Under the pieces are notes generated by a model. It ran no database searches and was not told where the DNA came from. It saw only the letters and a list, made by a program, of their open reading frames with translations. From Podochytrium sp. JEL0797 (lineage: Eukaryota; Chytridiomycota; Chytridiomycetes; Chytridiales; Chytriomycetaceae), in the NCBI GenBank assembly GCA_027596195.1, contig JADGJG010000424.1, positions 1-20,501 on the forward strand: 20,501 nucleotides of DNA, written 5' to 3'. The position numbers were made by a program, and so were the translations under genes. The stretch's first letter is position 1. Every line of letters starts with the position of its first letter. Positions 10,801 through 19,071 of this stretch are shown piece by piece.

Positions 10801-11797
10801 TCCTTGACCCCCAACTTGGACGCATAAATCGCCGCAAACTGATCAATCCGAAACGCCCACCCATCAATCGCACTCGCAAACACAACGTTCCCCTTCTCGG
10901 GCGAAAAATACAAATGCTCGTCATCCAAATCGTCGAGGATCCAATCGTCGAGTGTTTTTGAGAGTTCTTCCTTGTGGCTTTGTGTTGTGTTTTGTTGCTG
11001 CTTTTGCAGGGCTTCCTCGTACATGCGTGCGTCGTCCGCGATTAGGTTTTCCATGTGGAACGTTCCGACGATGGCGTTGACTTCTTCGAGGATCATGGAC
11101 ATGTGGGAATAGGCTTCGTGTGGGGACATTTTGAGTTGCGTGATGAGGCTGTTTGTTAAAAGTGGGGTTGGGTGAGTCGATATGGATCCCAGCTTCCAAG
11201 CTCCCCCCCCCCCATTAAAAACCACGAACCGATCAATCTTGTTGATGACGAGAATCGGGCGAACGTTCTCTGAGAGTGCTTGTCTCAATACTGTGTGGGT
11301 CTGTGTGCAGACTCCTTCGACGGCGTCCACAAGCACCAAACAACCATCACACAACCGCGACGCTGTCGACACCTCGGACGCAAAGTCCACGTGTCCGGGA
11401 CTATCAATCAAATTGATCAAAAAGTCAGACACATGCGGCGTTGGTGTGGGGGTTTGCTCGGGAGTGGTGGTGGTGGAGTCGGTGTTGGGCAAGACGGTTC
11501 GAAACAGGAGGGAGACGCCCGATGATTTCATTGTAATCCCGCGCTCGATTTCGTCTTCGCGAGAGTCGAGGTATCGCACTTTTCCGGCGAGTTTGTTGGA
11601 GATGATGCCGTTGGAGGCGAGGAGGGAGTCGGAGAGGGTTGTTTTGCCGTGATCTTGTGTTAAGAGGGGGAGTCAGCGAGGTGTTGGTTTAGTGGTAGGA
11701 GTGGTAGCAACTCACCGACATGGGCGAGAATGCAAATGTTTCGAATGTTGTGTTGCTTTCGTTGCAGGTGCTTGAGCTCTTTGCGGATTGCGTCCAT
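7830..11797 (-). CDS. EFL1: EFL1/Ria1, elongation factor-like GTPase of 60S ribosome maturation
   Basis: EFL1 works with SBDS (Sdo1) to release eIF6 (Tif6) from late cytoplasmic pre-60S subunits. Ten exons: 11797-11716, 11653-11230, 11148-10645, 10591-9636, 9571-9450, 9386-8872, 8806-8562, 8491-8366, 8290-8101, 8022-7830. They sum to 3357 nt (1118 aa), very close to human and yeast proteins. GTPase motifs: G1 AHVDHGKT (25-32), G2 RGITM (65-69), G3 DSPGH (111-115), G4 NKID (165-168). Family-specific stretches include [62 protein letters not shown] and the tail DPFWVPTT...[21 protein letters not shown], which separates EFL1 from EF2. An acidic, charged insert in domain II-III is also typical. 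The seventh intron has two donor choices (8561 or 8552), differing by three codons. Start 11797 matches the family; an in-frame ATG at 11848 is less likely. Confidence 0.96.
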
Positions 11798-12147
11798 TTT
11801 TTTGTTTTTTTTTTCGCGAACCCTTTCTGGCCGAATACTCATCCACATAAATTGCGCCTCAATCCTTATCGCGATTCGGGTATTAGAAATGCCAAAGGTA
11901 TCGAGAATGGTTCCTTTGACGCGTTTCCGCCTTCTCTTTCACGAGTCATACGCGCACGTTCAAAGCGCACGACGCTCGGCAACCCCAATTTTATTTGGTA
12001 CATTTGGGATTAGAATGCAGAATAAGCTGTGCAAACATTGTTTATTTCATTTTACAATTTAAAAATAGGAAGGTCTTCAAGAGTGACGGTGAAAATGTTG
12101 TCGCCTCACTTGCTGCACTCCGACATCGGTTCCAAAAGAATTGACTA
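11798..12147. other. Gap between EFL1 and the micro-gene
   Basis: About 350 bp upstream of EFL1. Nothing with coding character is visible beyond a possible N-terminal extension of EFL1 (to 11848). The part next to EFL1 is rich in CG dinucleotides and presumably holds its promoter. A minus-strand AATAAA at 12046-12041 would serve the gene to the right. No tRNA-like or snoRNA-like arrangement was recognised. Confidence 0.5.
12041..12046 (-). terminator. Candidate AATAAA poly(A) signal for the micro-gene
   Basis: AATAAA on the minus strand about 100 nt after the micro-gene stop. It is farther from the stop than the other hexamers in this window, so assignment is tentative. Confidence 0.35.
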
Positions 12148-12358
12148 TTAATCCGAATTTCTGAGCCGCAGCTGGTTGCAGTCGTTGCGCAGTTGGGCAT
12201 GCTCCTCACGCTCAAAAAGGAGCAAGTCTTGCGCTGTTTGTGTGGCCTGTTGGTGCTCGCGAAGACGCCCGCCCATTTCGCAAACGTCGCGGAACAAGTT
12301 GCTCACGACCTCCTGTTACATCTCAAACGAGGGAATACAAGATAGCGCGTACAATCAT
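12148..12358 (-). CDS. Hypothetical micro-protein (about 56 aa, predicted helical)
   Basis: The minus strand from 12312 to 12148 is an open frame of 54 codons plus stop, with clearly higher GC than its AT-rich surroundings. Its composition is alternating charged and hydrophobic (FRDVCEMGGRLREHQ, LLLFEREEHAQLRNDCNQLR), as in a coiled coil. It is preceded by a good acceptor (GTAACAG at 12319-12313), so an upstream exon is expected. The nearest choice is a two-codon exon ATG ATT (12358-12353) followed by a GTACGC donor, which makes a 40-nt intron, shorter than any other here. A different first exon farther right, toward 12576, cannot be excluded. I do not recognise the family. The gene would be divergent from the orphan at 12649, with about 290 bp of AT-rich shared upstream sequence. 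Confidence 0.45.
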
Positions 12359-12648
12359 CACCTGTGAGGAAAATGAAAGCCGACTAAACTGGTTTTTGGA
12401 TATTGATATCTCTTAACTAATAAGAGATGATTCATTTCAGTTTTTACATAAAAAATTAAGTAAAAATACATTATAGGTGCGCTGTCAGAATGTGGGGATA
12501 ATTCGTGATGCTTTGCGAGTAGAACCGACTGGCATCGACGAAATTTCACTAATTGGGCTTGAGTCGTGACAAACACATGAGTTCAAGATTTTCATATTTC
12601 TTCCGAAATTGATATTTAACCAAAACAAAAACAAGACCGAAAACAGTC
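12359..12648. promoter_or_regulatory. AT-rich divergent intergenic region (presumed shared promoter)
   Basis: About 290 bp of AT-rich DNA lie between the presumed start of the minus-strand micro-gene and the plus-strand orphan. It contains an 8-bp perfect inverted repeat (12408-12428). No coding signal stands out. Calling it a shared promoter is an inference from the divergent layout. Confidence 0.4.
12408..12428. repeat. Perfect 8-bp inverted repeat with 5-nt spacer
   Basis: ATCTCTTA and TAAGAGAT are separated by ACTAA. It could bind a dimeric regulator or form a short hairpin. Its place in the divergent intergenic region fits an operator-like element, but an 8-bp match can arise by chance in AT-rich DNA. 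Confidence 0.45.
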
Positions 12649-13539
12649 ATGCCGCCAGCCAACAAGCGCGCCAAGACGGAGCCAGAAGATGCAGTAAAGA
12701 ACCCTGAACAGGAAGAACAAGAGGAAACCCCGGAAGAGTCGGAAGAGTCTGACGAGGCGGAAGACGAGGACGACTTTGGCGACGACGGACCCGGGTGCTA
12801 CCGGAAGCTCTGCCAGAAGTCGTTTGCCAAACACGCGGCGAAAGTGGCGGACACGAAGGTGCAGGCGGCGGCGGTTGTTGCGCTGCTGCGCGTCGCCGTT
12901 GGCAACGCCAATTACGAAGATGACGCCGACGTGCGCTCCGTCGACTGCGCCGCGACGCTTCAACGCGCATCTTTCGCACTCCGCCTCGACTTTGACTACC
13001 ACCACCGCGCGCGCTCGTCGTTTGTCGAACACCGCGTGCAGCTCAAGTACGCCCTCGGCGAAGACAAGCACAAGGTGCTCATCAACAACACGCTCATGCC
13101 CACCCCGCGTGGCGCCACGTCCTACGACGACTACGACGAGCCGTGTGTCGAAAAGCGCAAGTTTGTCATGCCAAAGACGACGCTCACAAAGATCCGCAAG
13201 GCTCTGTTTGACGGCGTCGTCACCACGCGTGGGAAACCCATTTCTCTGCTCAACACCTTGCTGTTGATGTATGCCGCCGTGGGCATCGCGTATGACGGTT
13301 TCCTTGATGGCCATTGTAGCGCGGTCGCGTTGAGGGACAGTTGGCTGGAGCACTACTCGCGCAAGGCTGCTGGGTGCTTGAATGACGAGGATAAGGGATA
13401 TGAAACGGAGGATCCGAAGCAGCAGATGCGCGATTGGGTCGAAATGAAACGCGAGCAGCGTTGCGAGATGAGCGGTGGGTCCGACTCTGATAGAGAAGGT
13501 TTCGATGATGGTATGAGACCAAATTGTGTGGTTATGTGA
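12649..13539 (+). CDS. Hypothetical acidic protein of 296 aa with C-terminal CaaX-like motif
   Basis: An intronless frame with strongly GC-rich third positions against AT-rich flanks, so it is very probably coding. The N-terminus carries a short basic NLS-like stretch (NKRAKTE, 4-10), then a long acidic, disordered region (about 18-46). Residues about 48-265 look folded, with alternating helical hydrophobic patches and several cysteines; no known domain was recognised. A second charged tail (SGGSDSDREGFDDG) ends in NCVVM, which fits a CaaX prenylation box (C293, aliphatic V-V, terminal M favouring farnesyltransferase). No transmembrane segment is visible. An AATAAA lies 35 nt past the stop. 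A possible alternative exon downstream (13628-13756) would replace the CVVM tail. Function unknown; it may be lineage-specific. Confidence 0.8.
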   Translation: MPPANKRAKTEPEDAVKNPEQEEQEETPEESEESDEAEDEDDFGDDGPGCYRKLCQKSFAKHAAKVADTKVQAAAVVALLRVAVGNANYEDDADVRSVDCAATLQRASFALRLDFDYHHRARSSFVEHRVQLKYALGEDKHKVLINNTLMPTPRGATSYDDYDEPCVEKRKFVMPKTTLTKIRKALFDGVVTTRGKPISLLNTLLLMYAAVGIAYDGFLDGHCSAVALRDSWLEHYSRKAAGCLNDEDKGYETEDPKQQMRDWVEMKREQRCEMSGGSDSDREGFDDGMRPNCVVM

Positions 13540-13574
13540 CGATTTTGGTCTGATTAATGTGATATTGTGCCCTG

Positions 13575-13580
13575 AATAAA
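13575..13580 (+). terminator. AATAAA poly(A) signal of the CaaX orphan
   Basis: AATAAA 35 nt downstream of the TGA at 13537-13539, followed by an A-run. This supports 13539 as a real 3' end of the coding region. A second hexamer, AATAAA at 13619-13624, overlaps the candidate acceptor described in the findings. Confidence 0.55.
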
Positions 13581-13781
13581 AAAGAACGAAGGAATAAGTA
13601 AAATGCCTTGACGTAATCAATAAACAGTCTCTCGAAACCAACTCATTCATCAAAAAGCGGCTGCCGATTCGACGGATGGAAATGATTCACGAAAGTGCGC
13701 GCAAGATATATGATGTTGAAAATGGCGATTCCACTATCAAGACGACCATCTTGTAAAAAGTATATCGGAATGGTTTCGCAT

Positions 13782-13787
13782 TTTATT
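13782..13787 (-). terminator. AATAAA poly(A) signal of the DEAH helicase gene
   Basis: AATAAA on the minus strand begins 14 nt after the helicase stop codon (13804-13802), the usual spacing in this window. Confidence 0.6.
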
Positions 13788-13801
13788 TCCTAATTGCATT
13801 T

Positions 13802-16001
13802 CTATTCCTGCTGCGCGTGCGTGAAATAGTGCGACCCCGTGTCCTTCAACCACGCCACCTTCACAGCACTCACACTCCGCATATACTGCCTTGAAGTCTG
13901 CACAAGCTCATGAAACATGACCAACGACATGCGTTTCCCAAACAACACAGACGACGGATGAATATGGCAGATTTGTTTCCCCGAAAACGTCTGGTACGAT
14001 CCGTCGACTTGGAGGACGGCAAGGTTCTGAAAGTAGCCTTGCACAAAGCAGTGCAGGATGGGTTCGACTTCGTTGCCGGCGGATGCGGTCGGGGGGATGT
14101 GGAGTTGGGTGCAAAAGTTGGAGAGTTGGTGGCGGATTTCCTGTTTTTTTGGCGTGTTTGTTTTTTTAGAATCAGCGGGTGGTGAAAAAAGGATCGCATT
14201 TGCTTTACCATCGCATTCTTGAGTGCCCGTGCGTTGATAAAGTTCTGAACACACCACTCCTTATCCCCCTTCATGGCCACATACTCCCGCATGACATTCA
14301 ACAGCGTCAAATGGTCCCCTTCATGGTTCACAAACCGTTTCTTGGCCTCGTTGGCCAGATCGCGCTTGTCGTGTGGGGAAAAGAAGGCCGTCTCGACCGA
14401 AAGCATCGAAATGATGGAAATCACTTCGGCCGTGCATCCGAGGGATTTGGAGTGAAGCAGGACTTTGGCGAGGGACGGGTCGACGGGGAATTCGGCCATT
14501 TTGCGGCCTTCAGGGGTCAGTTCGCCTTTGCTGTTGAGGGCGCGGAGGGCGTAGAGGTGTTCAAGGGCGCGGACCACTTCGTTTTGAATGCGTTCAATGT
14601 TTGCCAATACGAAATGAGTGCGAGCCAATACTCACATGATGCGCGCGGGGGTCGATCCAAAAAGTCAAACTCCATCAAGTTCTCAACACCAGCAGCCTTC
14701 AACGTGAGCAAGACGTTGGCCAAGTTACATCTAAGAAGAAAAAAGAAAAGATGAAGATGAGAACGCGTCCCGAGAAATGGGAAGAACACACAATTTACCG
14801 CAAAATTTCCGGTTCCGAGACATCCGCCAAACTCGTGAACCCATCCTCCGTATACAACCGATAGCAACAGCCAGGCGCCTCACGTCCCGCACGACCCAGC
14901 CTCTGCATCGCACTCGCCTTCGAAATCGGAACCACCGCCAGACTCTCGATCCCGAGTTTGGGGTTGAACGCGCGCACTTTGGCCATCCCCGTATCGATAA
15001 TGTACCGGATCCCGGAAATGGTCACGGACGTTTCGGCCACGTTCGTAGACAGAATGACTTTGCGCGCACCCGGGGGTGCCTTCTCAAACACCTTTTGCTG
15101 CGCCGCGGGAGGTTGGGCCGCAAACAACGGGCAAATCAAGAGCTCCATCGATTCCGGAGGCAACTCACTCATATGCTCCTTGAGCAGTTTTTCAATAGTT
15201 TCAATCTCCTCTTGTCCCGTCAGGAACACGAGAATATCCCCCGCCGGTTCATCCACATGGATTTGGAACGTGGACACCAATGCCGCGTCGACATAGTCTT
15301 CTTGTCGGTCCATTGCGTTGAACACACGCACGGGGAATTGACGGCCCGGAATGAAGAGGGTTTCAGCACCGTCAAAGTACTCTGCGAATCGCTCGGCATC
15401 AAGCGTAGCCGACATGACGATAATCTTGAGATCCGCGCGCACCTTCTGAATCCCCTTCACCATTCCAAACAATACATCCGTACGCAACGTGCGTTCGTGC
15501 GCTTCATCGAGGATAATGACGCTGTACTTTGAGAGGAGTTTGTCGCCCAACAGTTCGCGCAACAGCATTCCGTCCGTCATGTACTTGATTTTCGTGGCCG
15601 GACTCGTCTTGTCGTCGAAACGGACCGAGTATCCAACCTCGCTGCCGAGTTTGACGCCGGATTCTTCAGCCACACGACGCGCGATGGAGGTGGCAGCAAC
15701 GCGACGCGGTTGGGTGATGGCGATCATACCCTTCTTTGCGAAGCCGCTTTCGAACAGAAACTGGGGCAGCTGTGTGGTCTTTCCGCTTCCAGTTTCGCTG
15801 TTTGAAGGGGGAAGGAGTGAGTTGGACAGCGAAGAAAGCGAGTTTCGTTTACCCAACAATCACGAGCGCTCGCGCGTCTCGCAGCTTCTTGATGATGTTG
15901 GCACGCTCCTTTGCGATGGGCAAACTCGCCCTAGCGGCATTCAGCGCTTGTGCCTTTGCGATGCGTTTTGCGGCCTTGGAAGTTGTGCGTTCTGCCTGCA
16001 T
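13802..16001 (-). CDS. DEAH-box RNA helicase, DHX33-like
   Basis: Five exons (16001-15853, 15797-14799, 14730-14636, 14576-14209, 14140-13802; introns 55-68 nt) sum to 1950 nt, 649 aa. All DEAH motifs are present: [11 protein letters not shown] (50-59), Ia [14 protein letters not shown] (147-150), [39 protein letters not shown]; then the winged-helix/HA2 region ([11 protein letters not shown]..., [15 protein letters not shown]) and the OB fold ending IHPSSVLF and QYMRSVSAV. Motif spacing and phrases such as [33 protein letters not shown] and [11 protein letters not shown] resemble DHX33 more than DHX15/Prp43, DHX8 or DHX16. Animal DHX33 acts in rRNA synthesis and translation initiation; the role here is inferred. 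The N-terminal extension is short and basic. The gene is divergent from PRPF6 with 38 bp between start codons. The class is certain, the orthology less so. Confidence 0.9.
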
Positions 16002-16039
16002 TTCTTGTCACGAAAAAAAAAACAAAAAACGCGCAGTCC
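16002..16039. promoter_or_regulatory. 38-bp divergent start-codon gap (bidirectional promoter)
   Basis: Only 38 bp separate the ATG of the DEAH helicase (minus, 16001) from the ATG of PRPF6 (plus, 16040). The stretch is A-rich on the plus strand with an internal run of ten A. At least one of the two transcripts must start inside the other gene or have an extremely short leader. Confidence 0.7.
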
Positions 16040-18989
16040 ATGTTCAAACCCGCCGCGCAACCCGACTTCCTCTCCAAGAAACCTCCTCCCAACTACATTG
16101 CGGGTCTCGGCCGTGGTGCCACGGGATTCACAACACGTTCGGACATTGGACCCGCCAGAGAGCAGGCACCCGAGGACGCCATGGCACAGGCGCAGGCACA
16201 GATGGCTGCCGCGCAGGCAAAGAAGGCCAACGAAGATGGTAACGTGTCGCTTCTTCTACACGCTTCGTCGTTCAAATTAAACTTACCCTTCAAAATAACT
16301 CACACTTCTTCGCAAAGACGACGAACGCTTCCAGGACCCCGAAAACGAAAGCGGCCTCTTCAACTCGCTGCCCTACGAAGCCGACGACGAAGAAGCCGAC
16401 CGCATCTACGAACAAGTCGACGCAGCCATGGATGAACGCCGCCGCGCGCGTCGCGAGGCCCGCGAGAAGGAAGAACTCGCAAAGTACCGCAAGGAACGCC
16501 CAAAGATTCAACAGCAATTCGCGGACCTCAAACGAGGCCTGGCGGCTGTCTCGCAGGACGAGTGGGCCGCGTTGCCGGAGGTGGGCGATTTGGTGAGGAA
16601 GAAGGGCGCGACAAAGAAGGCCAAGTTTGATCGGTATACGCCAACGCCGGATTTGATTACGATTGGGGGTGGCTTTGGGTCGACGGTGTCGGATGCGGCG
16701 TCTGGGTTTGCGTCTTCGATTGATCCGAAACTCACGGGGGGGATGAGTACCGCAGCTGGGACGGCTTCCGTGATTAGTGGAGACATGTCAGGCGTGATGA
16801 CGGATTTTGTGCAGTTTGGAGAGGGAAGGAACAAGGTGCTTGGATTGAAGCTCGATCAAATGTCCGATTCTGTCGTGAGTAACTCGTCGTACGAATTTTT
16901 CCAACAATTCTAACTCTCGCCCAACCAGTCTGGCCAAAGTACAGTCGACCCCAAAGGATACCTCACCGGCCTCAACTCCATCGTGACCAAAACCGACGCC
17001 GAAATCAGCGACATCAAAAAAGCCCGCCAACTCCTCCGCAGCGTCATCACCACGAACCCCAAACACGCTCCCGGCTGGATCGCCGCCGCCCGGTTGGAAG
17101 AAGTGGCCCAAAAAATCGTCACTGCGCGTGAACTCGCGTCCAAAGGGTGCGAAGAGTGTCCCAAAAGCGAAGACATGTGGCTCGAATCGGCGCGCCTCAA
17201 CAACACGGAAAACGCCAAAATCATTCTCGCCACAGCCGTCCGCCAAGTCCCCACGAGCGTCAAAATCTGGCTACGCGCAGTCTCCCTCGAAACGGCCGTC
17301 AAGGCCCAAAAACGCGTGCTCCGCCGCGCGTTGGAATTCATTCCCCAGAGTGTCAAGATTTGGAAAGCCGCTGTGAGTCTCGAAGAGGACCCGGAAGACG
17401 CACGGATTCTCCTCTCGCGCGCGGTCGAGTGTGTGCCGTTGGCGACAGAACTGTGGCTCGCGTTGGCGCGGTTGGAGTCGTACGACAATGCCAAAAAAGT
17501 TCTCAACAAGGCGCGTGCGGCGATCCCGACTTCGCATGAGATTTGGATCACGGCCGCGAAGCTCGAGGAGCAGCAGGGCAATACTTCGCGTGTTGAGATT
17601 TTGATCAAGAACGCTGTGAGTGCTCTTGCGGCCAAGGGGAGCACGTTGGACCGCGATTCGTGGATCAAGGAGGCGGAGGCATGTGAGAAGGAGGAGTTTG
17701 TGACGACTGCGCAGGCGATTGTGAAGGCTACGATTGCGATTGATGTGGAGGAGGAGGATCGGGAGGCCACGTGGTTGGAGGATGCTGAGAGTAGTGTTGC
17801 GCATGGTGCGATTGCGACGGCGAGGGCTATTTATGCGTTTGCGTTGCAAGAGTTTCCGCAGGAGGATGGGATTTGGAGGAAGGCGGCGTACTTGGAAAAG
17901 GGGCATGGTACGGCCGAGTCGTTGGAGGAGATTTTGAAACGCGCAGTGAGGTATTGTCCGCATGCCGAGGTTTTGTGGCTCATGGGGGCCAAGGAGAAGT
18001 GGATGGGTGGAGACGTTGCTGGTGCCAAAGGGATTCTCGAGAGCGCTTTCGAGGCGAACCCAAACTCGGAGCAGATTTGGTTGGCGGCCATCAAGTTGGA
18101 AGTCGAAACGGGGGAATACGGACGCGCCCAACTGCTGCTCCAAAAAGCACGCACTAAGGCCGACACGGACCGTGTGTGGATGAAGAGCGTCATGCTCGAG
18201 CGACAACTCGGCAACTACGACAAGGCCATGGCACTGTTGGACGAATCGCTCAAAAAGTTCCCCACGTTCGGCAAGCTCTGGATGATCAAGTCACAAATGG
18301 AGGAAATGCAGCAAAACCTCCCCGCCGCCCGCGACACATTGACCAAATCCCTCAAAGCCGTCCCCAAAACCTCCCCCGATGCCGTGACGCTTTGGCTCCT
18401 CGCGTCGCGTTTGGAAGAAAAGACGGGCTACCTCACGAAAGCGCGCGCGTTGCTCGAAAAGGCGCGGCTGTTGAACCCCAAACAACCCGAACTCTGGTGC
18501 GAAGCGATCCGCGTCGAAAGCCGCGCTGGGAACCAAACGATTGCCGAATCCCTCATTTCGAAAGCCATCCAAGAATGTCCGACGTCGGGCCTGTTGTGGT
18601 CGGAAGCGATTCTCACCGAGTCCCGCCCGCAACGCAAAGCGCGGTCCAAGGACGCGCTCATGAAGTGCGAGAATGACCCGCTTGTGTTGATTACGGTGGC
18701 GCGATTGTTTTGGTCCGAGAGGAAGCCCGAGAAGGCACGCAACTGGTTTGCGCGTGCCGTGAAGGTGAACCCGGACTTGGGCGACGCGTGGGCGTGGTGG
18801 TTGAAGTTTGAGAGTGTGCAGGAAGGCGACAACACGAAGGTGATGCAGGAGGTGATCAACAAGTGCGTGGCGGCTGAACCGCATCATGGCGAAAAGTGGC
18901 AGGTGTTTGCCAAGGACTTGAAGAACACAGGCAAGTCGGTGGAGGAACTTCTAAAGCTTGTGGCTTCGACGCTTCCTGTGACTGTTTGA
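16040..18989 (+). CDS. PRPF6: Pre-mRNA-processing factor 6 (PRPF6/Prp6), U4/U6.U5 tri-snRNP bridging protein
   Basis: Three exons (16040-16238, 16318-16874, 16929-18989; introns 79 and 54 nt) give 2817 nt and 938 aa, nearly the length of human PRPF6. The N-terminus holds the PRP1 N-terminal domain with [21 protein letters not shown] (split over about residues 15-35), followed by an acidic stretch and the conserved [16 protein letters not shown] and [13 protein letters not shown]. From about residue 270 to the end, the protein is a superhelix of HAT/TPR-like helical repeats ([34 protein letters not shown] and similar). Prp6 links U5 to U4/U6 in the tri-snRNP in the nucleus. The TPYPGG-type repeats of the animal protein are missing; a Gly/Ser/Thr-rich linker (about 185-245) replaces them. 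The second intron was confirmed by the continuous reading [16 protein letters not shown] across the junction. Confidence 0.97.
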
Positions 18990-19001
18990 TTTTCGTTCCC
19001 C

Positions 19002-19007
19002 AATAAA
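19002..19007 (+). terminator. AATAAA poly(A) signal of PRPF6
   Basis: AATAAA begins 13 nt past the PRPF6 stop (18987-18989). Only about 65 bp separate it from the stop codon of the convergent gene at 19072, so the 3' ends of the two transcripts probably abut or overlap. Confidence 0.65.
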
Positions 19008-19071
19008 TATGGTTTATCACTTAAAAAATACAGTATAACTTAATACATTTTTAATAAACTCAAGCACACCC

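Noticed and set aside
11798..11848. EFL1 start at an upstream in-frame ATG (11848)
   Set aside because: It would add 17 mostly basic residues from an A-rich leader. The ATG at 11797 begins close to the G1 motif as in the family.
12616..13653. 345-codon minus-strand frame antisense to the CaaX orphan
   Set aside because: It is longer than the plus-strand frame, so I considered it. It spreads into the AT-rich flanks without a change in composition, is unusually rich in Arg and Val from mirrored GC codons, and lacks a good 3' end signal; the plus strand has a clean composition boundary and an AATAAA.
13802..16001. Identity as DHX15/Prp43 or a spliceosomal DEAH helicase
   Set aside because: The pairing with PRPF6 is tempting, but motif-flanking phrases and the short N-terminus fit DHX33 better. 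A phylogeny would decide; placement inside the DHX15 clade would overturn this.
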